A DNA stretch of 64,000 bases from Pohlia nutans (GCA_022496805.1 CM040100.1:27309009-27373008); one strand, 5' to 3'; positions 21,304 to 33,000 are shown, numbered from the stretch's first letter. The notes: generated by a model not told the origin, from the letters alone. Made by a program: numbers and translations.

Positions 21304-24300
21304 GAAGAATATCAACCAATGGAACTAGAGGTATCTGCCGCCGTAGGAGCTGGAGGCGTGGATCCGGGGATATAGGCAACGGAACAGAATTTACAGCGCC
21401 TGATACATGGAGACACCTTTTCTGTGATTGAGAAGAAGTTGGAGAGCCCTGTATCAGAGCTTGACATTCCCCTTTGCCGAATGATTCCGATGACAGACGT
21501 CAAAACCCCCCTCCAACCCGATATTGAGAAGCTGAAAACAGAGTTTGTGAATGGGTATAAGCGAGGTGGAGCGTGCTTCTATGTGGCCCTCAAGAGTTAC
21601 AAGCTACAGACGCAAGAGGACACTGATGAAGAACGTAGTAACTGGTCACCTAATTGGAAGAATGTGGACAAGGCATTTGAAGAAAGTCTGAAACTCTCCC
21701 ACGGACTTCAGAAATTTTCCAACAAGAAGTTCTATGTCTGGGACGGAAACCACCGGCACTTGGCTTGGATGGCACTGATCGAGGAGTTCCATTCTAATAA
21801 ACCGGACTTCCACGTAGCTGCTAGGTCTACTCTACTCAACGTGACTGAGAAGAACAGTCAGCAACTTCTGAACGCAATGACACAATGGAACAAGTATGCT
21901 TCTAAACCCTTAAAAAAATGTGTTGCATTATGCATGGTAATTACTGTTTTTATTTATAAATGAATTGCTTTCATGAAGAACAAAGTGGACCACGTCGCTC
22001 AACACTGGACTCATGAGCTTCGTCGTATCATCCAATTCGGCAATATTTCATTTGAGCAGCTAAAGCCTCTCATAAGCGAGTGTGACTACAATGCTAGTTT
22101 GGCTCAGTGGAATCGCCAAACGAAGAAGAAGAAGTGGTACCATTTGACTTCGGATGCCTTTTGCAATTTCTTGTATCAGGTAATCATGACTCTTCATTCG
22201 TTCACCTGTAGTTTTACTTGGGGACATTATAGAACTAGTGGTTGATAATAGAATGTGATGGCTAAACATGTGTTTATAATAATTTGTAGAGGGAGATCTC
22301 GAACGCTCAAGAGACAGCGATTCGCGAGTACCGGGACTCGCTACTGAAATACACAGGAGAAAAAGACCCTGGGAGTTCCGAGGAGCTCGTAAAGAGAGTA
22401 ACTCTCAAGCAGTGAAAGCGTGCAAGACGAGTCTCAAGTCTGATATAGAACGCATGCTTGCAATTGCAAACCCCCGTAAAGGAGAAGGATTCATTTCAAA
22501 GGTATGTTAGAAATTCACATGTCTAGATCATTCAGCCCTGTGTTCGTATTTTTCTAGTATCTTATCTCTGAATTCTAAGCTCATAGAGGCAGATATTTCT
22601 ACTTCATGGGCTCTTAAAACTTGTGAAATGCAGAACTAAACGGTTTGTGCTCCAAGAGTTGATGGCTATGAGGTCCCCAATATCTGTATTTTGGATGCGA
22701 AAGACATAATTGCGGGCGCTAAAAGCCACACATTTTTTTGAGGTTTCGTCATCTGCAATTCCATTTGTTTGTTTGTGAGAGGAAATTTGAGCCTGGAAAT
22801 CTGTCTCTTGGATCCGAGAGATAGATCATCAAGACCTCAAAACCACTCAGAAACGGCAGATGGACCGAAATATGGTGAATTTGTTGCATTTTCAGTATGC
22901 ATTCTCGCTTGAGTTGCATTAACATAGTACTTGCTCTATTAATTACTTTTTAGGAGCAATGAGGAGATAAATCTGATCACTTATGTTGCTATTTTATCTA
23001 GATTCTTCACCACTATAACATCTTCCAGACAAAGCCAGAAATGCATATCGAGAAGCTTCAGCTACTTGCCACTGCTCAAGTTGATGGAAAGTACAAGCAG
23101 CGGTGGCTGAAATGGTGGAATATGAGCAAAGACGGACGTCAAGCATACAACTTCCCGGACAGTCTTGCTCAACATTATCATTGAGGCCTTAGGTTGAAAT
23201 AGCAGCCTTCTGGGCAGGGGTAAGATTTTATAATTTCTGAATCGTCTTAATTGTCTTTTGGATCCAAAAGACTGTCAATTGTAAGATATGTTGTCCTTTG
23301 TTGTCGCTTACGACTTATATGAATTCTCTGGTGAACTAATGTTGTGACTAAATGCTGCAGTCACAATATGTATCTCGGATCCCAGATACAATGTTTGTTG
23401 ATGGTTTGCCTTGTATATTGTCGGTAGTAGGGAATAATTATTTCATCTGCAGCTTTTACTAACGCATATACTTGCTACTCGGATCCGAGAACGATTATTA
23501 GAGTGGAGAATGTGTTATGCATTTTCCCAGTAGTTTATACGTTTTAATGGCCAATTAGCGTTGTTATGTCATGCAGTTGGAAGAGGAGTCTGGAATCCAG
23601 TATTCCAAAATCCTCGAAGACGACAGTATTGTGATTCCCACTCGAGCTCCCGGTGGTCCTATTGTCGAAATGCAGACCTTCGTGATGAATAGTGGGCTTA
23701 AAATCTGGAAGAGAGGGTTCCCGGAGATCATTGGGAAGCATGGGAAGTTTTCCAAATCGAAGAAATTTACGGAGCAAGCCGAAACCAAGACGGCAGTTTC
23801 TCGGATGATTGTGAGGTACTTCTACGTTGAGCTTGTGAAGAAGGAAGCAATCACTGAGGATTTACTTCCCCCACGGTTTGCAAAGTGGTTGGATACATAC
23901 AGCAGTGATTGTATCTTCACCGACTACCAGAGAAAATCTTTTAGTCGCCCTCACCTTCGCCGATGCCCATGGTACTTGGAGCTTCGACTAGGTGAACAGT
24001 GCCCTGACAGTGAGAAGGACTTGAAGTCTCAGTGTGATCGAGAGACGCAGGAGATGGAAGCAACAAGATTGCAGACCCAGAACCCCACTGCTGAGGAGGG
24101 GATTCATGACGGAGAAGGAGAAGAGGAAGGCCGCCAACAGACAAGCGAAAGAGGAAACTCGTAAGGCAGAGAGGCTTGAGAAGGCTAAACAGAAGGAGTT
24201 GGCCAAGAAGCAGGAGAAAGAAGAGAGGGAGCAGAATCAGAGGCTTGTGAAGCTTGTCATGCAGAAGGGTCTCAAAGGAGCTCCACAAGAAGAGGGCATA

Positions 24301-24340
24301 TCTCCTTCTGCAAGCAGCAAGCCATCCGGGAGTCACGGAG
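21304..24340 (+). pseudogene. ParB-like gene of copy 2, lacking the methyltransferase part
   Basis: Exon-like blocks correspond to exons 2-6 of copy 1. They are about 21304-21893 (IPLCRMIPM ... KLKTEFVNGY ... FYVWDGNHRHLAWM), 21979-22179 (KKWYHLTSDAFCNFLYQ), 22290-22500 (REISNAQETA; MLAIANP), 23030-23218 (HIEKLQLLATAQ; FWAG) and 23577-24340 (RMIVRYFYVELVKKEAI, then a Lys/Glu-rich coiled coil). The DGNHR motif is kept. Intron positions after FLYQ and WAG match copy 1, but the intron between exons 5 and 6 is absent here. Decay is clear: TAG at 21373-21375, a frameshift near 22400, a stop near 23183, and a frameshift near 24050-24110 before the Lys-rich stretch. No methyltransferase exons follow. 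Confidence 0.7.
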
Positions 24341-24477
24341 TGTCATTGATTGGAAGTCAAACCCTCTGCTTTGTTATCATTTTTTTGTTTGTTCGCATGT
24401 TTTTTTGTTGAATGTTATGTTGGATGCTTACTTGTATTGACCCTAAATCCTTGTTTGTTTTTTTGTAGGCTTGTGAC

Positions 24478-24931
24478 CATATCAATGGTGCAAACGAGGA
24501 CACAACGCCGCAAGCTCCACGCTGATGGTGCGTATGCTTCCGTCGTAGAAATCAATCAGCAAAACGTGGTTATAAATCTTATCGATGATGAGTTTGAAAC
24601 AGTGTTAGGTGTGGACGCTACCTATGCTGATGGTAATTGTGATGTAAACAACGTTGTAGATCCTGTAAATCCTGCTGTTGGTGAGTTTGTAGAGGACCAG
24701 CTTGCCAAAGACATTCTGAACTTGGTTGTAGTCGAGGTGGGGGACTTCAATGCATGTGTTGAAGTTCCTAATTCTGAAGAAGGAATTCCAAATTTGGCCA
24801 CCTTGTTGATTGATATGTACAGCGATGAGGAAGAGGGTTTTGGAGAGAATGATTGGGCGGAGGACTGGTTTGGAAGAGAGACTGATAGCGGTGAAGCCGA
24901 TTATATGTGCCCTTTCTGTCCCGGACCCTAA
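24478..24931 (+). other. Acidic terminal exon or captured ORF in copy 2
   Basis: An acceptor-like TTTTTTTGTAG ends just before 24468-24478. The open frame after it has MVQTRTQRRKL followed by about 140 acidic residues (VINLIDDEFETVLG; YSDEEEGFGENDWAEDW), ending in YMCPFCPGP and TAA. By position it replaces the C-terminal exons of copy 1, whose last exon is also acidic but not obviously related. It may be an alternative last exon or captured host sequence. I do not recognise a family. Confidence 0.4.
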
Positions 24932-25482
24932 ACCGACATTGAGGTGATAAACCTTAGTGATGATGAGTAAATGTTTTAGGGTTTTTAACTCTAGTATGTT
25001 TACACCTAGGTTATGATATTTTGAATAGTTTTACTCTATTATCTATATTGGGTTTCCTGCAATTTATCTTACCTTACCCCTTACCCTCAACCCTATTGAA
25101 ATTTTAGGATGAGTTTGGAATTAAAATGGTGGTGTATTTTATGTCGACATTCTAAGAAACATGTTTGAATTAAAACTTTGCGTGACATCAAATCCACATT
25201 GAAAATTTGTAAATACATTACAAATATAAGCCTTTGTATTTGAGCGTACAAGCATATAGGGGCTGGCTTTCCTAAACGTTTTATACTCTCTCCATCTGTG
25301 TGAAGAACCCTAAACCCTAAACCGAAAACCCGAAAAATCAGGGTACCACTATCATGGCCTTCAAAGGTTTTCTTTTTCGCATTTGTATACAATATTCCTT
25401 TAAGATTCCTATAAGATTCCACGGTAATATATACAACTACTTTTTTTATACTCAAAAACAAAAAAATCGAAAAAAAAACAGG
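24932..25482. other. Right subterminal region of copy 2
   Basis: AT-rich sequence with no gene. It contains a short stretch of plant telomere-like units (CCCTAAACCCTAAACC near 25308) and an A-rich run just inside the right terminal repeat. An open frame on the minus strand (25093-25461) has no protein character. Confidence 0.5.
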
Positions 25483-25537
25483 TTTTCTGCTCGCCGCTCG
25501 CTGCTCGTTGCTCCCTGCTCACAAGATTGCATTCCTC
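25483..25537 (-). repeat. Right terminal inverted repeat of copy 2
   Basis: Read on the minus strand, it gives GAGGAAT then GCAATCTTGTGAGCAG, followed by GAGCA/GAGCAGCGAGC units ending AGAAAAC. This matches the left end at 9490-9535. It is followed by the ATTGAGTATGA duplication at 25538-25548. Confidence 0.85.
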
Positions 25538-25691
25538 ATTGAGTATGAATATGAATTTGTTTTCAAATTGAATGAGTGTTATCAATTGACACGGATTTGT
25601 TTAATGCAATGTGAATTGTATATCATTATTCTCATATCAAGTCAATGTATGATTGTTCGTTGTATATTTAACTAACATTGAAATGTTGTAG

Positions 25692-28223
25692 ATATTTCAT
25701 ACTTGAGCTTCTTCCCAAGAAGGCCATTACCAAAGAACATCTCCTTGTCTTCCTCAACACTTGGTGGGACCGTTCTTCAGACGCTTGTATGTTATCGCCG
25801 GCTCAGCTACGTACGTGGACTACTGCGCATATGAACTCTGGCGCTTGGTACCTGGATTGCAGCACATCTTTCACGCCAATCCAAGAGATGGAACTGAAGC
25901 GGAATCGGGAGGCAGCGGCAATTGCAGCTAAAGACATCATTGAGCTTGCAGATGTGGAGGATGACGAAGCCAGAGAGAAGGCGGTGAAGAAACGGGAGGA
26001 ATCCAATCGTAAGAAGGCTCAGAAGGTGAAGGACGCTGCTGAGAAGGCCGCCTTAAAGGAGAAGGAAAGGATTGAGAAGGCTGCAGAGAAGGCAGCAGAG
26101 AAGGAGAAGGGGAAGAAGAAGACCGTTGAACCTGCGAAGAACGAGAGGGAAGCTGCAGGCGCCTCTTCTACGGTGGACGGTGGTTCTCAGTTACAATCGA
26201 CCCCTACCCGAGGTACTAAGCGTGATTCTCCCTATGATTTTCTCTCTCAGGGCCCAGTGGCGGTTGACCTTGGACGAGTGGAGGACTTCACCAATGATGA
26301 GTTCATAGTGAACACATCATTGGGCCAGATTCTTGGAACTGGAACTGGTCCATTGCCCCCGGTTTATGACGACTTGAAGGCATTTATGAAGAAAGTAAGT
26401 GTTTTTTTATTTAATTTGTTCAATTTTGATTTCAAATGTTTTCTACAATCAATGTAATTAATAATATGAGCTCTTAGAAGTAAATTCATTGATTACTATG
26501 TTTGTGTATAATCTGTTCCATTATGATTTGAAATGTGTTCATGTATAAATCAATCAAAGTGTTTAAATCCTAAACTGTGCTTTAGAAACCACGATTGATG
26601 AGTGATATGTTTGTATTTCAATTGTTCAAGTTTTGTTTGGATTGTGTTAATGCATAAATCAATCAATGTGTTTAAACCCTAAACTGTGCTTTTGAAACTA
26701 ACTTCATTGATTGTCTCCTTTGTCTTCTAGCACAAGAATGACAAGTCCCGGGCGCATAAAGGTGACTTGAATTCCAGGGGATTGGTGGACCTCATAATCG
26801 TGGATATGCCTGAGGGTCTGGCAGTCCTAGGCGTATCCAATCCTGCCTCCACCGTTCCCAGTGGAACCAGGAACCTCGAGAATTCTTGCAACCAGTTTTT
26901 GATTTTGCAGATCAACACCTGCAGGATGATGGTGCTCTTATTATTATTTACCCTTTTTGATCAGCTACAAAATCAAAGATATTGGGTTATTGCAAGAGCT
27001 ATGGATTCGAGGTGAAGAAGGACTGGTAGGGAATGAACCGTCTTCACCTCACATCCCCTACCAATCCGTTGTTGACGGTGAGTTTGTTTATAAAGCCAAT
27101 GTTGACATTGATTTACTTTGAAGTACTTTGTGTATGTTTTCCTAAACTTATGTAATTGTTTTTTTTTTGCAGACCAATCGCTTTGGCATTTGTTTGGCGA
27201 TCAGGGTTAATGGTAATTGGGATCCATCCTCTTTTGCATTCCAGCCAGTCCCTGCACTTCTTCGTAACGGAGTAGATGTTGCACGTGACAACATCCTCCA
27301 GAACTACATGGGTAAAGATGACCAGTTAATGAATGGGAAGGTGCCATGGCGAGGACCGCGAGAGAAATCTACCTTGTTCATGCAGATGTTGATCGAGACA
27401 TGTTCTTTTCTAGGCGACGTGGTGTTGGATTGCACTACCGCGACTGGTTAGTAATTCAATCTCATTCTAAATGATATGTTCCAATTTTTGTCATTGTACA
27501 TTGATTACATCTGTTTACTATCTCTTATGTATTCTGTCTACGTTTGTCTACTATCTTTCAATTTTTGTCCTTGTAGTATGTTTACGTTTGTCTACGTTGT
27601 AATTGTTTTTGCAGGCGCCTCTATCCACGCTTGCCGCAATGTGGACCGCCATATCGCAGCGCTAGAGGAAGACAAGGCTATATTTGATGCGGTCCTTGCT
27701 CCTCTCATTCGACCCGCTATGACTCGTAGGCCTCACCAACCAAGGGTTGTTATTGGCTTGCATGACATGGACGATGAGGACATTGTAGCGGAGCCGATTG
27801 TGAAGAAATCCCGATTCAGTAAGTAAGTCGGTTTATGTAATTACTTTGCATTATGATTTGTAGTTCTTTGCTCGTGGTTTATTTTTCAGTATTTCTAATA
27901 CTATGGTTTTTATTGCTTTCAGATGCGGCGGACTAAGTGCTCCAATTCATCGACCTTTCTTCTCTAATCCCGAGTTTTTTCCTAGTCCTCCTAAACCCTT
28001 CACACTGCCATCTTATGCAGAAGGAATTGCAAGACAGTTTGCAGAGCAGTGTATTTCTGATCGTAGTCCACGCCCCGTGTTTGTTTCTGCTCGTGTTTTA
28101 GAGTTTGTTGATCAGGAGGCAGTTGAGTCTGATGGTGAGGCATCCGGTAGTGATTGTAGTGACATAGAGGGGTGTATGTCCAGATCTTCTAGTCCCACGG
28201 TTTCATTTGAGGCTTCGCCATAG
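25692..28223 (+). pseudogene. ParB-like/methyltransferase-like gene of copy 1, exons 6-10
   Basis: Exons are 25692-26394, 26731-27077, 27173-27446, 27615-27822 and 27923-28223, all GT-AG and phase-compatible. Exon 6 completes the Arg codon left open by exon 5 at 9396, which fits copy 2, where the two are fused. It encodes a Lys/Glu-rich coiled coil (residues about 660-740). Exons 7-9 look like a beta-class N4/N6 amino-methyltransferase. A catalytic-type segment comes first (LVDLIIVDMPEGLAVLG, where DPPY is usual), then a strand like LQDDGALIIIYPF, and at the end a binding segment (REKSTLFMQMLIETCSFLGD, then VVLDCTTATGAS, where F/PxGxG is usual). Exon 7 has a one-base deletion near 26858, a TGA at 26958-26960 and a TAG at 27027-27029. 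The last exon is acidic. Total length is about 1207 residues. A methyltransferase fold is likely; catalysis is doubtful. Confidence 0.62.
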
Positions 28224-29754
28224 CTCTATACTCTTGAGTATTGTGACTATTATGTGTTATTTGACATAGATGTTTCTATTGGATTGTAGTGAGACTAAAA
28301 GGGCCACTACCACTTTATTTGCATTCGTTGTCCATCTTCATATTTAAATGGTTTCACTCTTATTCAATCACTCTAACTCAATTCTAGGTGCTTTCATAAA
28401 TTCTTGTACATTGGGTTTCTTGATACAAACTTTGAGAATTGTCGTAGCACGTGATACCGGATACTCCCCTAGAACGCACTTTTTTGTATTAAGAACGCTC
28501 GTAGAGGTGATTTCCGGGTTATCGTTCCGCGGAGATTCTGTGAAGTGGGAGGTTTCCGGAGATGGTCCCGGGCTGGTGATCCCTCTCTCTCTATCACCAG
28601 CTGAATTCCTCTTTCCTCCTGAACCGGGTCTTCTTCTACTGACTGACCCGGTTGTGACTAGATCCGGTTTTCGTCCGAGTTGGGAATTTATCCAACCCTA
28701 CTCTATCCGGTCTATCAAACAACTCAACCCGGTTTACATTAACCTCTGTTTTCCCTCAGAGGGTTCTCCATTTTCATTTAGCGGTGCTGGATTTAAAGAC
28801 ACACCCTTCCTGCTGATTTCTGTGATGGGAACTTTACTACCTTCCGGTTATTCTAACTCAAGTCCTCAATCCGGGTAATTCCCGTACTACACTTCAGCTA
28901 TAGATTCATCCCAAACCCACAGCCGGTCACACAAGCGCAACCCGGTTTTCCCCCTTCTAAAAATCACACCTAGTGCACAAAGTGTAGACCAAAATCGGAG
29001 GCCAATCTAGTTGACCGTATTGTACATTAACCCAATAGATTTTGAAAGGATTTCAAAGAATCTATATCCATCTTCTAACTCCAAATTGTTTGTACACTAT
29101 GAACATTTGAAGATTGATTTCATTTAACTTGAGGACTAGAAAAAATCAAAGTGGTCAATGTTAAAACATCAGTAAGGTGGCAGTGTAAATGCATGAACCA
29201 CCATCATTAGAACGTTTTAGCAAGTCCAAAAAGGACTGTTAATTCAATACTTAAAGTAGTCTTTTAACTATAGAATTTGTTGGTTTTCATATCACACAAG
29301 TAACATTGTTTCATGCAATACGTTACTTATGTAAATGTATTGGAAGTATGGAAGTAAAGGATGTTTACCACCAACTGCATGTATGTGTCATTAAATGTTG
29401 AAAACGTTGTGGGTTTTAGTCTATGTTGATCATGTTGTTATTGCCTTATTGGTGGTTGAACATGTGTACACTTATAACGTCAACAATATGGTTGTTGGTC
29501 TCTTATGCGTATGGTTGAATGTGTACAACGTTAGCATCGTATGAACTTACATTCACAGGGTGGTGTGTATTTAATGGAATGCAATCTGAGTTAACCCGAT
29601 AGTCATTTGATTATAGTTTTAGCTAATGTTTGGAATTGTGTATGCATGAATGATAGAAGTTTAAAAAATTCATGTGTATGCATGAATAAAGTTTTAAAAT
29701 TTTAATTTTTTAAAAATTTTATTTTTTTATTTTTTTATTTTTTTTTATTTTTTT
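28224..29754. other. Downstream region with a GC-richer patch, no assigned gene
   Basis: The segment 28440-28960 is richer in GC than its surroundings and dotted with CCGG-centred motifs (ACCCGGTT, GATCCGG, CCCGGG). An open frame of 176 codons (28348-28878) crosses it, but its translation matches no family I know and may be chance. The rest (28960-29750) is AT-rich. The right end of copy 1 should lie here or beyond, but no terminal repeat was recognised. Confidence 0.4.
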
Positions 29755-30092
29755 TGCTTTGCGGCTACCGTTTAGGGTTCAGTAGCCATAGCTGAAGAAA
29801 AATTAGAAGAAGAAAAAAGACAAGAAGAAAGACAAGAAGGAAGACAAGAAGAATGACAAGAGGAAGACAAGAAAGAAGACAAGATAAAAGAAAAGATAAA
29901 AGAAAAGATAAAAGAAAAGATAAAAATAAAAATAAAAAATACATAAAAGAACTGTTTGTTTACAATGTAAGGGATTGTAGAAAGACAAAAATCACCGTTT
30001 TTTTTTTAAATTAGACAAATATTTTTATGCGCATGGGGGCCAAATGTATGATTATATAGCCAAGTGTGTAAATAGCGAATTGCGTGTTAATC
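29755..30092 (+). repeat. Solo arm of a foldback element
   Basis: This segment (AGAAGAAAGACAAG repeats, then AAAAGATAAAAGAAAAG, then TGTTTACAATGTAAGGGATT, ending AATTGCGTGTTA) closely matches the right arm of the foldback element at 60103-61136. No matching left arm is present, so it is a fragment. Confidence 0.7.
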
Positions 30093-33000
30093 TATGCAAA
30101 ATTAACTAGAAGAGAACCATCATTAAGAGTGGTTAACGGTTTTGTTATACTCCTAGGAAAAGTGGCAACAGTTATGTATATGGCATAAAGAAAGTACCGG
30201 TATATGTTATTAGTATGTTGTTGAATTCATTGTTGTTTATTGATCAACATGCACAAACATATTTAATCGTACTCACTGTTAATTCTTGTTATAAATTAGT
30301 GTTCATCTTAGTATTCATCTTATAATTCGGAATGTGTTCAAACATGGATATGACATTGAAAGTCAATAGAGATATCCGTTAAGTCAATCTTTAGTTTTTA
30401 AACTGTATTTATCTTTGATTTCTAACCCTTTTAGATTAATTAAACCCCTAAAAACCCAATTCTTTATTCAATTTAAACATTGGAGGTGTAGGATAAGAAA
30501 TATGAAGGTTGGGAAGTTGCAAGTGAGTTGATACAAATTGAAAAATTGTATAAAAAACGAAGCAAATTATATTTCACTAAACTAATTGCAATTTTACAAA
30601 TCAAAATGCACATTTGGTTTTGATCCTTTGTAAAGTTGTTGGATTCTTTCCTAACCCATTTCGTGATTTAAATAGGAAAATTGAATCAAATGCACTATGC
30701 ACGGCACTATGAATGTTTAAAATTCAACCAATGAATCAAAATTGAGTCTCATCCTCTATTTCATTCAATCTTGGAAAAGAGATTGGACAAAACAATATTA
30801 CTTTAGAAAGGTTCAAAATTGAATGTACATTTTCAATATTCAATGAGGTTCTATATCCTTTGTTTCTTTCTATGTTATTACTATGATTTTTACAAGAAAA
30901 GACTTTGAAAAAACTTCTAAAATTCATTTTTATTTATTTATTTATGAAAAAATCATAAAAGATCGTTTTAACAATAAACTGTATGAGAAGAATACCAAAA
31001 AAATATAGTATATTTCAAAAAGTGAGAAATTGGTGACGTTTGACCGGGCAACTATAGTGTGGACGCTTAGGGGTTAATCCAATTTAAAAACTTGTCTCTT
31101 CAAGATTTTTTAATTTTTTTTAAATATAAAAAAATAGTGTTTTCTTACTTTGTTGGAAATACATTCCCCTCCAATATACTACTTCTATACGAATTAAAAA
31201 GGATTTTGGAGGGAATTTAAACAACCATCTTCTTCACAATGTGGTGTTTTGTATTCAAGTTTGTATTCTTTATGCAATCTCAAGTGTGCAGATTGGATAT
31301 GTATTCAACATTGTAGGATGAAGTTTTGAAATTTGGTGTCGTGGTTTTCAACCTAATCATGTACATTATATCAAAAATGAAGTTCAATTTCCAAATCCTG
31401 GCTAATTTTCATTGAATTTTGAAGTGGAAACACCCATAGGCATGCAATGGTTTTTAATTATTTGAGCACTTACATCTCATAAATGGCAAGGAATTTGAGG
31501 CTAATTTTTTATTCGTTTTGTAAATGAAGATAAAAGGCAGATCTTTCTATTAAAATTTCAATTTTTACTATTATTTTTGTTCAAAAAGCTCAACACAAAG
31601 TGACATTTTTCTATAGCTTTTAGTCTTATCACATCCCTTTAAAAAGGATTCTCAAACACCATGGTGAGCAAGGGTACCCTAGGGTGACATCTCAAGCCTT
31701 GCAAGAAACAAGGTGGGAAAATTAAGAGGTGTCTCGAACAAAAAGCACGCAATAAATTTTGTGTGAGGTTGAGATAGAGGCGTGCCATATATGGTTGGAA
31801 ACTTTTTAATATCTCGCACCATAGGTCCAAAGAACGCATGAATCAAATTTGTGAGTCAAATGTTATGACTCATCAAAGTTGGTAGTGTGCCAGAACATAT
31901 ATAAATTGGAATTGAGGTGTGAATCAAGGTTCCCAATGATACCTTCAATAAAATGGAGCATGTTGTATGTTGTTGGAAAGATAAAGAGAAGAGCTCTCCG
32001 TACTACTAAGGCTCACAAGGGAAAATAAAAAAAGAATGAAGGGCAACAGTGCAACAGTGCTACAGTAGTGGTTGGCCAGCAAAGCCGTTTTCTTTTTCCA
32101 AAAAAATTAGATGCCTTTCGAGCTGCCCTGCCCAAGCCCTCTTGATATTTAAGGTTTAATTGAAGTAGAAAAATTTGTCGAAATTTGGAAAAATAAATAA
32201 ATATATGTTCAAAATTTCAAAATTTCCAAAATTTTTAAGTAGTTGGAACAATTCTAAGTTTTGTACAAAAAGTCTCTTTTAAAATCTTGAAAACTCTTCA
32301 AATTTTACGTGAATTTTTTTTGTGTAATTCATGAGCGTAGGAAATCAAAACCACATCTCATCGATTCATTTTTTTTATAAAGAGAGACTCATTCAAAGTT
32401 GCCATAGGGGTTGATTTCAAAAATAAAAGGGTTTTTCAGGGTACCCATATCAGACCATTGCTCCTAGAAGTTACGTCAGTTGGAAGTTTGGAGATCCCTT
32501 GAGGGGTAGTTTCTATACTATGGCAAAGAATTGGGTGGTCTTCCAAAACAAAAGTGTATTTAGGAAGTGTTCTAGACCAAGAGGATGGGGAGTGGGGGGC
32601 TTGCAAAGAGTACAATCGGAAAAAGGGTGGTCTCCCACCTCACTCCCGCATGGTGCCAAAGTGAGCCACGGTAGCTCCTAAGGGGAGTGAAGCTAGTGTT
32701 GTGGCTTCACTCCACACCTTTTGCATTATGAGGTGCTTAGTTGCACCTCTTGCCACTGGTTAGGAGATGTTCTACTTCACACTATAGTCACTATCTAAAG
32801 TGTCCCAATTAGTGAGTTTTGAAATAGTGAGTCTTGTAGTGAGACTAGTGGGAAGTTGTGCATCAACTAAGGGTAATTAGTATCACCAAACACTTGAACA
32901 TTTGTGAAAGTTCTACCCCATGTCATGCCCAGTTGTCTTGTAGGAGCTAAGTGTAAGAGTCATAAGTGTTGAGAAGTAACACACTGGGTGCGCCAATGCA

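Larger units (their letters stand above)
9490..25537. mobile_element. Copy 2: internally deleted member of the same transposon family
   Basis: The element is bounded by imperfect terminal inverted repeats of about 45-55 bp that share GCAATCTTGTGA and GAGCAGCGAGC, and by an 11-bp target duplication. After subtracting the gypsy insertion it is about 6.1 kb. It keeps only the C-terminal part of the transposase (minus strand) and a version of the ParB-like gene without the methyltransferase part (plus strand). Both carry stops and frameshifts, so it is a non-autonomous, decayed derivative. It landed inside intron 5 of the sister gene in copy 1, in the same relative orientation, so the host gene's splice sites are intact but 16 kb apart. 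Confidence 0.88.
420..28223. mobile_element. Copy 1: two-gene MULE-like DNA transposon (minimum extent)
   Basis: A divergent gene pair, a transposase on the minus strand and a ParB-like/methyltransferase-like gene on the plus strand, is treated as one element. The reason is that a second copy of the same pair, in the same relative orientation, sits inside it between recognisable terminal inverted repeats. The span given runs from the stop codon of one gene to the stop codon of the other; the true ends were not found. About 16 kb of the span is younger nested DNA. All genes in it carry stops or frameshifts, so this copy is not autonomous now. That the two genes form one mobile unit is inferred from their co-occurrence in both copies. 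Confidence 0.65.

Noticed and set aside
25300..25322. Interstitial telomere
   Set aside because: Only about two CCCTAAA units are present, which is too few to mean a telomeric origin.
5141..28223. Bacterial contamination, because ParB and amino-methyltransferase domains are mostly prokaryotic
   Set aside because: The gene has nine GT-AG introns with consistent phases, a plant-like transposase neighbour and a diverged paralogue with matching introns in the same window.
28348..28878. Protein-coding gene of 176 codons
   Set aside because: No motif, no start context and no related sequence in the window. It is noted only as a compositional oddity.
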